The notes: a model not told the origin generated them from the letters alone. A DNA stretch of 8,519 nucleotides from CAZKTF01 sp964555565 (GCA_964555565.1 CAZKTF010000155.1:1-8519), one strand, 5' to 3'. Counted from the first letter of the stretch, positions 1-6,210 are shown. A program made the numbers and translations.

Positions 1-339
1 GGCCTCGCGACGACCACGGCGACCTGGAGCGTCATATGAGGGGATGCCTCAGGCCGCATCCGGAATTCAAGAGGGAGGCCGGACCTCGCCTTCTTGTTGA
101 CCAGACCGAGCTTCGTGTCGGATCTCCGCGGCGTTCGGAGGGTCGGGGGGCAGCCCGACAGGCCGTCACCTTGAAGTGGGCTTCGCCGGGCGGGAAGAGG
201 GGACGTCCGTAAGTTGTCGACTTGCGTGGCGACCCACATCGACGGGTCGTGGACGCCGGTGGTCGGAGGAATCGCGGAGAGCCCCGCGCGGGCGCGGGGA
301 CCAGGGCGGCGGGAGGTCACGCGGGCGGGGGGGTTCGAC
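1..339. other. Upstream region without a supported gene
   Basis: No gene can be defended here. In frame 1 the first 12 codons read GLATTTATWSVI before a TGA at 37-39, which could be the tail of a gene outside the window, but this is too short to judge. A longer open frame (3-212, +) has many A/T third positions, unlike the real genes of this window, and no recognisable domain. The frame of the downstream lipoprotein stays open up to a TTG at 214 and a GTG at 226. Coding from those points is possible but would put about 40 residues in front of a signal peptide. An 8-bp-arm palindrome sits at 282-299. Confidence 0.4.
282..299. repeat. Perfect GC palindrome upstream of the FGE-like lipoprotein gene
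   Basis: The arms CCCCGCGC (282-289) and GCGCGGGG (292-299) are perfect reverse complements separated by GG. The element lies about 40 bp before the proposed TTG start at 340. It could be an operator or a stem-loop in the leader. Because it is pure G/C in a GC-rich genome, it could also be chance. No T-tract follows, so a classical terminator is unlikely. Confidence 0.35.
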
Positions 340-1242
340 TTGACAACTTGCAGAAGTCCCCATGTTCCCCCCAAGGTCTCTGGGAGGCGAACTCTCGGGT
401 TCCTGACGCTGGCGCTGTGCCTTGCGTCCGGGTGCGGAGGCGTCTCTCCGGCGGTCCCGGGCCTCGGTCCGCCTCCCGCGGGGATGATGGAGGCGCAGAA
501 GGCGATCGCGGTTCCGGCCGGATTCGTGCGCGACAAGCGGGGCCGCATCCTGTGCGAGAGGGACGGCGCCGAAATGGTCCTCGTCCCGGCGGGCGAGTTC
601 ACGATGGGGAGCGACGATCAGGATCCCCGCGACCGCTACGGGCAGGAGGCCGGGCTGGAGGAGGACGACGAGAAGCCGCCGCACCGGGTCTTCGTCTCCG
701 CCTTCCTGATCGACCGCTACCCGGTGACTCTCGGGCAGTACAGGAAGTACTGCCTGTGGGCGAAGAGACGCATTCCCGCGCTCGCGCACGAGGAGGAGTT
801 GGCCGCCATCGTCCACGTCCCCTGGGGCGACGCGGTGGCCTACGCGCAGTGGGCCGGGAGACGGCTCCCCACCGAGGCGGAGTGGGAGAGGGCGGCCCGG
901 GGAACCGACGGCAGGAAGTACCCCTGGGGAGTCTCCCTTCCGTCGAAGGAGGATTGGCCACGCTACTTCGGCGGCCTGGCCTACTCGCCCGTGGGTGGCC
1001 ATCCTGCGAACAGAAGCCCCTACGGGTGCTTCGACATGATCGGGGGCGTGTGGGAATGGTGCTCGGACTGGTACGGCGGGAGGTACTACGGGGACTCTGC
1101 GCCGAGGGACCCGCGAGGCCCGTCGATGGGGACGCAGCGCGTGATGCGCGGTGGTGGTCCAAGGGCCACGACGCGCAACGCGAACCCGCCGACGAAGGTC
1201 GTGCAGGACCTCGGCTTTCGTACCGTGAAGGACCTCCTGTGA
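340..1242 (+). CDS. SUMF/FGE-like domain lipoprotein, probably non-catalytic
   Basis: This is a predicted exported lipoprotein of 300 residues carrying a formylglycine-generating-enzyme-type (FGE-sulfatase, SUMF1) domain. The N-terminus has basic residues, a hydrophobic stretch (LGFLTLALCLASGC) and a lipobox LASGC whose cysteine is residue 32. The domain runs from about residue 79 to the end. Its family signatures are MVLVPAGEFTMGS near the start, LPTEAEWERAARG at 177-189, GGVWEWCSDWY at 235-245, RVMRGG at 267-272 and the terminal LGFR. I chose TTG 340 because it gives a normal signal peptide. The frame is open back to TTG 214, and no good Shine-Dalgarno decides the start. Oddities: the usual G-N-V-W-E-W reads G-G-V-W-E-W, RGGSW reads RGGGP, and no cysteine lies between RGG and LGFR, where true FGEs carry their active-site cysteine pair. 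Formylglycine synthesis is therefore unlikely, and a binding or structural role is inferred. The family is sure, the role is not. Confidence 0.85.
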   Translation: MTTCRSPHVPPKVSGRRTLGFLTLALCLASGCGGVSPAVPGLGPPPAGMMEAQKAIAVPAGFVRDKRGRILCERDGAEMVLVPAGEFTMGSDDQDPRDRYGQEAGLEEDDEKPPHRVFVSAFLIDRYPVTLGQYRKYCLWAKRRIPALAHEEELAAIVHVPWGDAVAYAQWAGRRLPTEAEWERAARGTDGRKYPWGVSLPSKEDWPRYFGGLAYSPVGGHPANRSPYGCFDMIGGVWEWCSDWYGGRYYGDSAPRDPRGPSMGTQRVMRGGGPRATTRNANPPTKVVQDLGFRTVKDLL

Positions 1243-1327
1243 GATCGAGTGTGGGGCCGCTCCGATCGGGGCGCCCCCGCCATGCCGTACCGCTGGGCCC
1301 GGGACAGGGGGCCGGGCGCTCACTCCC

Positions 1328-1362
1328 GTAACCCCGAAACATCCTCGGCGCGCGGGGGTTAC
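1328..1362. repeat. Inverted repeat GTAACCCC / GGGGTTAC in the intergenic gap
   Basis: GTAACCCC (1328-1335) and GGGGTTAC (1355-1362) are perfect 8-bp reverse complements with a 19-nt loop. The repeat lies 85 bp after the lipoprotein gene and 48 bp before the DUF1549/DUF1553 start. It could be a weak stem-loop ending the first transcript, though there is no T-tract, or a regulator site for the second operon. Confidence 0.35.
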
Positions 1363-1371
1363 AGTCTGTGG

Positions 1372-1387
1372 CGTGACGGGCGTCACG
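1372..1387. promoter_or_regulatory. Candidate operator dyad upstream of the DUF1549/DUF1501 operon
   Basis: CGTGACG (1372-1378) and CGTCACG (1381-1387) form a perfect 7-bp dyad around a central GG. This is the size and symmetry expected of a dimeric repressor or activator site. It ends 23 bp before the ATG at 1411, just before the Shine-Dalgarno. A weak -10-like TACAGT at 1360-1365 would put the transcription start near the dyad, which suits repression, but no matching -35 is visible. No cognate regulator is encoded in the window. Confidence 0.4.
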
Positions 1388-1397
1388 GGTTTCGCGC

Positions 1398-1402
1398 GGA
1401 GG
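1398..1402 (+). promoter_or_regulatory. Shine-Dalgarno deciding the DUF1549/DUF1553 start
   Basis: GGAGG lies 8 nt before the ATG at 1411. This fixes the start there rather than at in-frame start codons further upstream (the frame is open to GTG 1249). The chosen start also begins directly with a signal peptide. Confidence 0.7.
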
Positions 1403-1410
1403 CTCAGGCC

Positions 1411-3162
1411 ATGAGGCTCTACGGGTCGGCGGCGCGCGTGGCGGGGGGATGGGCGGCGGCGGCGGCGCTCGCCGCGGCGGCGTTCCTCCCCGGGAAGGGG
1501 CCGGCGCGGGGGGACGACGAGCCGATCTCCGTCCCCGCGGGCAAGCCCACGCCCCCCACGCGTCCGGACGAGGGGGACCTCGTTCTCGCCGCGCGGGCCG
1601 CCTCCCGCGGCATCGACCGGGAGGTCGAGAAGGCCTGGGCGGCCGAGGGGCTCAAGTCGGCGGGCCCCGCGGACGACGCCGAGTTCTTCCGCCGCGTCTC
1701 CCTCGACGTCGCCGGCGTCGTCCCCACCGAGGACGAGGTGCGGGCCTTCCTCTCCGCCAAGGACCCCGACAAGCGCGAGGCGAAGGTGGAGGAACTCCTC
1801 CACTCGCCCCTGTTCGGCGACCACTTCGCCGACGACTGGGGGCGGGTCGTGTTCTCGCGCATCCGCCGCTACCGGGCCCAGGACCGCGAGGTCGTCCACG
1901 ACTGGCTCGCGGACCTGTTCAACGGGGGCCGGGGCCTGGACGCGCTCGCCCGCGAGGTCATCACCGCCGCGGGCAACACGAACGACAACCCGGCGCTCGC
2001 CTTCACCCTCAGGTTCCAGGACGGGGGGATCCCGGCGGACATCGCCGGCACGACCTCGCGGGTGTTCCTCGGCGTCCAGATCCAGTGCGCCCAGTGCCAC
2101 AACCACCCCTACGAGCGCTGGACGATGCAGGACTTCGCGGGGCTGGCCTCCTTCTTCAACCTCGTCCAGCCCCGCCGCGTGGACCCCATGGACCCCCGGT
2201 CCGGCTTCGTCGTGGAGGATCCCACGCCCCAGCTCCTCGCCCGCCGGGGCCGGCGCGCGGGGGGCGTGGGCGCCGACATCAAGGGGGCCGCGGACGCCGA
2301 GCCGAAGTTCCTCGGCGGAGCGACCTGGAAGGACCGTGCCGACACCCCGCGCCGGGGGGCGCTCGCGGACTGGATCACCTCCCGGGAGAACCCCTGGTTC
2401 GCGAAGGCGATGGTGAACCGGGCGTGGTCCTGGTTCTTCGGACGCGGGCTCGTGAACCCCGTGGACGACTTCCGCTCCGACAACCCGCCCACGCACCCGG
2501 AGCTGCTCTCGTCGCTGGCGCTGGGGCTGGCGGAGTCCGGGTACGACCTCCGGTACCTCGTGCGGGCCATCGTGAACTCGAGGACCTACCGGCAGACCTC
2601 CCGGGCCCCCGCGGCGGCGCTCGCCGACGCGGCCGCGCTCCGGCGCGCCGACATGTTCTACGCGCGGGGGCCGGTCAAGCCGCTCACCGCGGACCAGGCC
2701 TTCGACTCCATCCTCCGGGCCACGGGGCTCGACGACGTGACCCGCCGGTCGAACCGCGCCGAACTCCAGCGGCTCAAGGCCGGGCTCCTGCAGCAGTTCG
2801 TCACCACCATCGGCGACGACGAGATGGACGAGTCGGAGCAGTGGGCGGGGACGATCCCCCAGGGGCTCCTCCTCATGAACGGCCCGCTCACGCAGATGGG
2901 GACCCGCTCGGGCGGGCCCCGCGGCCGGGAGGACCGGATGGGGGTCGTCGCCCGGTTCAACGCCCTCTCCGCCATCCTCGGCCAGGCGAAGGAGGACCCG
3001 GTGCGCGTGCGGCGCGTGTACCTCGCCGCGCTGGGGCGCTACCCCACGGAGGAGGAGTCCTCGCGCGCCCTTGGCTTCGCGGGGCGGGGGAAGGGCACGA
3101 CGGGGTGGGAGGACCTCTTCTGGGCCCTCCTCAACTCGTCGGAGTTCATGTCGAACCACTAG
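1411..3162 (+). CDS. Exported DUF1549/DUF1553 domain protein with a CxxCH motif
   Basis: This is a 583-residue exported protein of the planctomycete DUF1549/DUF1553 type. Its molecular function is unknown. Residues 1-34 form a Sec-type signal peptide (basic start, alanine-rich core, likely cleavage near PARG-DD). DUF1549 spans about 66-255, with FRRVSLDVAGVVPTEDEVRAFL at its front and C226-A-Q-C-H230 followed by NHPYERWT. CxxCH is the c-type heme attachment motif, although heme binding in this family is not something I can confirm. DUF1553 spans about 312-575, from RRGALADWITSRENPWFAKA through NRAWSWFFGRGLVNPVDDFR and AIVNSRTYRQTS to the terminal LLNSSEFMSNH. The N-terminal cytochrome-like domain found in many larger relatives is absent, so this is a compact version. 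The next gene starts 8 bp after its stop, so the two are surely co-transcribed, as is usual for this pair. Family assignment is firm; the function is not known. Confidence 0.93.
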   Translation: MRLYGSAARVAGGWAAAAALAAAAFLPGKGPARGDDEPISVPAGKPTPPTRPDEGDLVLAARAASRGIDREVEKAWAAEGLKSAGPADDAEFFRRVSLDVAGVVPTEDEVRAFLSAKDPDKREAKVEELLHSPLFGDHFADDWGRVVFSRIRRYRAQDREVVHDWLADLFNGGRGLDALAREVITAAGNTNDNPALAFTLRFQDGGIPADIAGTTSRVFLGVQIQCAQCHNHPYERWTMQDFAGLASFFNLVQPRRVDPMDPRSGFVVEDPTPQLLARRGRRAGGVGADIKGAADAEPKFLGGATWKDRADTPRRGALADWITSRENPWFAKAMVNRAWSWFFGRGLVNPVDDFRSDNPPTHPELLSSLALGLAESGYDLRYLVRAIVNSRTYRQTSRAPAAALADAAALRRADMFYARGPVKPLTADQAFDSILRATGLDDVTRRSNRAELQRLKAGLLQQFVTTIGDDEMDESEQWAGTIPQGLLLMNGPLTQMGTRSGGPRGREDRMGVVARFNALSAILGQAKEDPVRVRRVYLAALGRYPTEEESSRALGFAGRGKGTTGWEDLFWALLNSSEFMSNH

Positions 3163-3168
3163 GAGAGG
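3161..3168 (+). promoter_or_regulatory. Shine-Dalgarno overlapping the upstream stop codon region
   Basis: AGGAGAGG follows directly on, and shares context with, the TAG stop (3160-3162) of the DUF1549/DUF1553 gene, a few nt before ATG 3171. This geometry suggests translational coupling of the two proteins. Confidence 0.65.
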
Positions 3169-3170
3169 CC

Positions 3171-4484
3171 ATGCGCATCATCGAGCAGGGGCTCGTCCCG
3201 GCGTCCCCGGTCTCGCGCCGGGGGTTCCTCGGGTTCTCGATGGCCTCGGGCATCGCCTTCCTCCTCGCCCGGAAGCGGGCGGCGGACCCCGCCTACGCGC
3301 TGCCGGAGGGGGTCGCGACCCCCTCCGACCTCCCGAAGGGCAGGGCGAAGCAGTGCATCGTGCTGTTCATGGACGGCGGCCCTTCGCACATGGACTCCTT
3401 CGACCCGAAGCCCGGGCGGGAGTTCCAGGGGGCCACGGAGAACATCCCCACGCGGATCCCCGGGGTGCGCCTCGCGGCCGCGATGCCGCTGCTCGCCGGG
3501 CGGATGCGCGACCTCTGCGTCGTGCGGTCCATGACCTCGAAGGAGGGGAACCACAGCCGCGCCAAGTACCTCCTCCACACCGGCTACCCGCCCAACCCCA
3601 CGGTCCAGCACCCGGCGCTCGGGGGCCTCCTCTCCCATGAGATCGGGAAGGAGGAGTTCGAACTGCCCGGCTACGTCCAGGTGAACGGCGGCAACGGGGA
3701 GAGCGGGGGGTACCTGGGCGTCGCCCACAACCCCTTCGTCGTCCAGCGCCCGTCGCAGCCGATCCAGAACCTCGCCTACCCCGCCGGGGTGGACGAGCGG
3801 CGCCTGGAGGAGCGGCTCCGGCTGCTCGCCTCCCTCGACCGGGACTTCGCCTCCTCCCGGGGCGACGAGGTCCCGCAGGCCCGCCAGGTGATGTACGGGA
3901 AGGCCCGCCGCCTCATGGCCTCCCCGCTCAGGGAGGCCTTCGACCTCTCGACCGAGAAGCAGGAGGTGCGGGACCGCTACGGGAGCGACGACTTCGGGCA
4001 GGGCTGCCTCATGGCCTCCCGCCTCGTCGAGGTCGGCGTCCCCTGCGTGGAGGTCCGGCTGAACGGCTGGGACACGCACGAGAACAACTGGACCCGCGTG
4101 CCGCAGCTGCTGTCCCAGGTGGACCGCGGCTTCTCGAACCTGCTGGGCGACCTCAAGGCGAAGGGGCTGCTCGAGACCACGCTGGTCGTCTGGATGGGGG
4201 AGTTCGGCCGCACCCCGCGCCCCAATGCCCGGGGCGGCCGTGACCACTACCCGAGGGCCTGGTCCATGGCCATGGCCGGGGGCGGGGTCGTGGGCGGGCA
4301 GGTCGTCGGGTCCACCGACGCCGACGCGGCCGAGGTCGTCGATCGGCCGGTCACGGTGCCCGACCTCTTCGCGTCCTTCGCCCACGCCTTCGGCCTCGAC
4401 GCGAGGAAGGTCTTCCACGCCGGGGAACGGCCCATCACGCTCGTGGACAAGACGGGGACGCCGGTCCGCGAGTTCTTCGCGTAA
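3171..4484 (+). CDS. Tat-exported DUF1501 family protein
   Basis: This 437-residue protein belongs to the DUF1501 family, which falls in the alkaline phosphatase/sulfatase-like fold group. Its substrate is unknown. A twin-arginine signal is clear: S15-R-R-G-F-L-G followed by a hydrophobic stretch, indicating folding in the cytoplasm and export by the Tat system, often a sign of a metal cofactor. Family blocks are IVLFMDGGPSHMDSFDPKPG (from about residue 63, with D68, H73 and D75 as likely metal or active-site candidates), GWDTHENN (W300, D301, H303), and VVWMGEFGRTP (E344, R347) followed by GGRDHYPRAW. These acidic and His blocks fit a metal-dependent hydrolase-like site, but that is inference. 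Length is normal for the family. The gene is coupled to the upstream DUF1549/DUF1553 gene, and the pair usually acts as a unit in Planctomycetota. No frameshift or truncation is seen. Confidence 0.93.
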   Translation: MRIIEQGLVPASPVSRRGFLGFSMASGIAFLLARKRAADPAYALPEGVATPSDLPKGRAKQCIVLFMDGGPSHMDSFDPKPGREFQGATENIPTRIPGVRLAAAMPLLAGRMRDLCVVRSMTSKEGNHSRAKYLLHTGYPPNPTVQHPALGGLLSHEIGKEEFELPGYVQVNGGNGESGGYLGVAHNPFVVQRPSQPIQNLAYPAGVDERRLEERLRLLASLDRDFASSRGDEVPQARQVMYGKARRLMASPLREAFDLSTEKQEVRDRYGSDDFGQGCLMASRLVEVGVPCVEVRLNGWDTHENNWTRVPQLLSQVDRGFSNLLGDLKAKGLLETTLVVWMGEFGRTPRPNARGGRDHYPRAWSMAMAGGGVVGGQVVGSTDADAAEVVDRPVTVPDLFASFAHAFGLDARKVFHAGERPITLVDKTGTPVREFFA

Positions 4485-4486
4485 CG

Positions 4487-4506
4487 GCGGCCGGGCCAAA
4501 GGCCGC
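4487..4506. repeat. GC stem-loop just after the DUF1501 gene
   Basis: GCGGCC (4487-4492) and GGCCGC (4501-4506) can pair around an 8-nt loop, 2 bp after the stop codon. It may take part in transcript ending for the operon, but no T-run follows. Confidence 0.3.
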
Positions 4507-4616
4507 GGCGGGCGGGGCAAGCCCCGCGCCTACCCACCGAAGACACACGGCGGGCGGGGCAAGCCCCGCGCCTACCCACCGAAGACACACGGCGGGCGGG
4601 GCAAGCCCCGCCCCTA
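4507..4616. repeat. 42-bp tandem repeat, about 2.6 copies
   Basis: Two identical 42-bp units (4507-4548 and 4549-4590) are followed by a 26-bp partial third unit (4591-4616) with one G-to-C change. Each unit starts with GGCGGGCGGGGC and holds the hairpin GCGGGGC-AA-GCCCCGC, then CCTAC. In the full units this is followed by a linker ending in GAAGACACAC. The third copy is also the left half of the inverted REP-like pair that follows. Two exact copies suggest recent duplication. The period is a multiple of three, so spurious frames run through it, but it lies between convergent genes and shows no sign of coding. Confidence 0.9.
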
Positions 4617-4668
4617 CAACGGCTCTGTTTGCACCGTCGTTGTAGGGGCGACCCTTGGGTCGCCCGCC
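4591..4668. repeat. REPIN-like pair of inverted 31-bp elements with covarying stems
   Basis: Two 31-bp elements face each other across a 16-bp spacer: 4591-4621 (minus orientation) and 4638-4668 (plus). Read in their own direction, both start CGTTGTAGGGGCG and end CGCCCGCC. Between these are GGGC-TT-GCCC in the first and ACCC-TT-GGGT in the second. All six differing bases fall in three stem pairs and keep pairing intact. The whole can fold either as two small hairpins or as one long hairpin through the arms 4611-4621 and 4638-4648. This is the architecture of REP doublets. Lying between convergent genes, it may also serve as a two-way terminator or mRNA 3'-end stabiliser. No transposase is nearby. 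Confidence 0.75.
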
Positions 4669-4675
4669 GTTGCCG

Positions 4676-5266
4676 TTACCCGATGAACCCCAGGAACTCG
4701 CTCCTCGTGCGGTTGTCGGTCCGGAACGTCCCGAGCATGCAGGAGGTGATGGCCCGGCTGTTCTGCTTCTCCACCCCGCGCATCATCATGCAGAGGTGGG
4801 AGGCCTCCACGACCACGCCCACGCCGCGGGGCTTGAGCGCGTCCAGGATGGCCCGGGCGATCTGGGACGTGAGGCGCTCCTGCACCTGGAGGCGCCGGGC
4901 GAACACGTCCACGACCCGCGGGAGCTTCGAGAGCCCCACGATGCGCCCGTTCGGGATGTAGCCGATGTGGCACTTCCCGAAGAAGGGGAGGAGGTGGTGC
5001 TCGCAGAGCGAGTAGATCTCGATGTCGCGGACCACCACCATCTCGTCGCAGGGGTCCTCGAAGACCGCGTTCGCCAGCAGCGCCTTCGGGTCCTCGGCGT
5101 AGCCTCCCGTCAGGAACCGGAGGCTGCGGGCGAGCCTCGCGGGCGTGGTCCTGAGGCCCTTCCGCTCCGGGTCCTCCCCGAGCGCCACGAGGAGGTCCCG
5201 GACGAGGGCCTCGACGCCGGGCACCGGCCCGGCGGACTTCTCCCTCGCCTCGCGTACCCTCGCCAC
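4676..5266 (-). CDS. folE: GTP cyclohydrolase I
   Basis: Cytoplasmic enzyme that converts GTP to 7,8-dihydroneopterin triphosphate, the first step to folate and related pterins and the entry to queuosine-type pathways. All family blocks are present. Numbered from the upstream GTG at 5272, they are EDPERKGLRTTPARLARSL (33-51), SLCEHHLLPFFGK (88-100), IPNGRIVGLSKLPRVVDVFARRLQVQERLT (106-135) and EASHLCMMMRG (156-166). The zinc ligands are C90, H93 and C161, and the catalytic histidines H92 and H159 are intact. Length is usual for the short bacterial form. I start at GTG 5266 because GGGAGG (minus, 5277-5272) stands 5 nt before it. The in-frame GTG at 5272 would overlap that Shine-Dalgarno, adding two residues. 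It is monocistronic, divergent from the PuuD-like gene and convergent with the DUF1501 operon. No other folate gene is in view. Confidence 0.97.
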   Translation of the reverse strand: MARVREAREKSAGPVPGVEALVRDLLVALGEDPERKGLRTTPARLARSLRFLTGGYAEDPKALLANAVFEDPCDEMVVVRDIEIYSLCEHHLLPFFGKCHIGYIPNGRIVGLSKLPRVVDVFARRLQVQERLTSQIARAILDALKPRGVGVVVEASHLCMMMRGVEKQNSRAITSCMLGTFRTDNRTRSEFLGFIG

Positions 5267-5314
5267 CGCCACCTCCCGTCCCCGCCGCCCCGGGCTCGCC
5301 GGGACGGCCGCGGG

Positions 5315-5320
5315 ATTGTA
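5315..5320 (-). promoter_or_regulatory. Possible -10 box for folE
   Basis: On the minus strand TACAAT (one mismatch to TATAAT) lies about 50 bp before the folE start, in an otherwise very GC-rich gap. No good -35 is seen at the normal distance, where the GC hairpin at 5323-5338 lies. The call rests only on the -10 match and position. Confidence 0.35.
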
Positions 5321-5322
5321 GC

Positions 5323-5338
5323 CGGGGGGTGCCCCCCG
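5323..5338. repeat. GC inverted repeat in the divergent folE/PuuD-like promoter gap
   Basis: CGGGGGG (5323-5329) and CCCCCCG (5332-5338) are perfect reverse complements around TG. The repeat sits directly upstream of the proposed folE -10, between the two divergent genes, so it could be a shared control site. Base composition alone could also produce it. Confidence 0.3.
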
Positions 5339-5346
5339 CCGGTCGT

Positions 5347-5376
5347 TTGGGGAGCGGGGGCGGCGGCCGCTAGGAT
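5347..5376 (+). promoter_or_regulatory. Weak promoter candidate for the PuuD-like gene
   Basis: TTGGGG (5347-5352) and TAGGAT (5371-5376) are separated by 18 bp and lie about 40 bp before ATG 5419. Both match the sigma-70 consensus only partly. The gene has a clear Shine-Dalgarno, GGAGGG at 5403-5408, 10 nt before the ATG. Confidence 0.3.
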
Positions 5377-5418
5377 CCGCGCCGCCGAGGGCACGTCGTC
5401 GAGGAGGGAACGCACGGC

Positions 5419-6210
5419 ATGGACGACATCACTCCCGTCTTGGACCTCGTCTTCCGCTGGCTGCACGTCGTGGTCGGGATCCTCTGGATCGGCCACCTCT
5501 TCTTCTTCAACTGGGTGAACGCGAACTTCGTCCCCACGCTGGACGCGGAGACGAAGAAGAAGGTCGTCCCCGAGCTGATGCCGCGCGCCCTGTTCTTCTT
5601 CCGCTGGGGGGCGGCCTGGACCTGGATCACCGGCGTGCTCCTCCTCGCGCTCGTCTTCTATCACGGGAAGAAGGCCTGGGACGGCTCGACGGGGGAGTGG
5701 ACGCCGTGGTTCATCGGCGGCGTGGCCCTCACCTTCGTCGGGCAGCACATCTACGAACTGGTCCTCAAGTTCCTCAAGACCAACGTGGCCCTCTTCGCCG
5801 GGGGTCTCCTCCTCGCCTCCGGGGTCTGGGCCTACGACCTCAAGGTCGCCGGGATGGGGCACCGGGGGGCCTGGATCCACCTCGGGGCGATGTTCGGGAC
5901 CATCATGGCGTTCAACGTCTGGTTCCGGATCTGGCCCGCGCAGCGGAAGATCATCCGGGGCATCAAGGACGGGCCGCCGGCCGACCCCGCGGTCGTGGCC
6001 CTCGCCGGGGCCCGCTCCCGCCACAACACGTTCATGGCGGTCCCCCTCGTGTTCGCCATGCTGGACGAGCACACGACCTGGGTCTCGCGGAAGCTCTGTG
6101 ACTGCGACGGCGGGGAGCTCTGGGCGGCCCCGGCCGTCATCCTCCTCGGCTGGCTCCTCGTGACCTGGATCTACGGGAAGGCGAAGAGCGACGCGCCGAA
6201 GTTCTTCTAG
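5419..6210 (+). CDS. PuuD-like (urate hydroxylase N-terminal) membrane protein without cytochrome c domain
   Basis: This 263-residue polytopic membrane protein matches the N-terminal membrane domain of PuuD, the bacterial membrane-bound urate hydroxylase. About seven hydrophobic segments lie near residues 8-30, 57-80, 97-116, 122-138, 152-172, 204-215 and 236-252. Typical blocks are RWLHVVVGILWIGHLFFFN (13-31), RALFFFRWGAAWTWITGVLL (56-75) and FNVWFRIWPAQRKII (165-179). Histidines H16, H26, H110, H154 and H202 are candidate heme or metal ligands. Full-length PuuD carries a C-terminal c-type cytochrome; here the protein ends after the last helix with no CxxCH, having only a CDC motif at 227-229. 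No purine-degradation gene (allantoinase, HIU hydrolase, OHCU decarboxylase) is nearby, so urate oxidation is unproven and a heme-bearing redox protein is an equally fair guess. The start is set by ATG 5419 and GGAGGG upstream. A strong stem-loop follows the stop. Confidence 0.85.
   Translation: MDDITPVLDLVFRWLHVVVGILWIGHLFFFNWVNANFVPTLDAETKKKVVPELMPRALFFFRWGAAWTWITGVLLLALVFYHGKKAWDGSTGEWTPWFIGGVALTFVGQHIYELVLKFLKTNVALFAGGLLLASGVWAYDLKVAGMGHRGAWIHLGAMFGTIMAFNVWFRIWPAQRKIIRGIKDGPPADPAVVALAGARSRHNTFMAVPLVFAMLDEHTTWVSRKLCDCDGGELWAAPAVILLGWLLVTWIYGKAKSDAPKFF

Noticed and set aside
340..345. TTGACA as a -35 box
   Set aside because: It is a perfect hexamer match, but no acceptable -10 follows at 16-18 bp, and using it would leave no in-frame start codon before the signal peptide. 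Its TTG is better explained as the start codon.
166..3159. 997-codon open frame on the minus strand
   Set aside because: It is antisense to the lipoprotein and DUF1549/DUF1553 genes. Its Arg/Pro/Gly/Val-rich, domain-free translation is what high GC at third positions produces by lack of stop codons.
3159..4520. 453-codon minus-strand frame over the DUF1501 gene
   Set aside because: It is a shadow frame. The plus strand carries clear DUF1501 motifs and a Tat signal.
4507..4616. CRISPR array
   Set aside because: The 42-bp units are contiguous, with identical linkers rather than unique spacers, and there are no cas genes.
4225..4686. Gene spanning the end of the DUF1501 gene and the 42-bp repeats
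   Set aside because: The frame stays open only because the repeat period is a multiple of three. The translation is a basic low-complexity repeat out of frame with the real gene.
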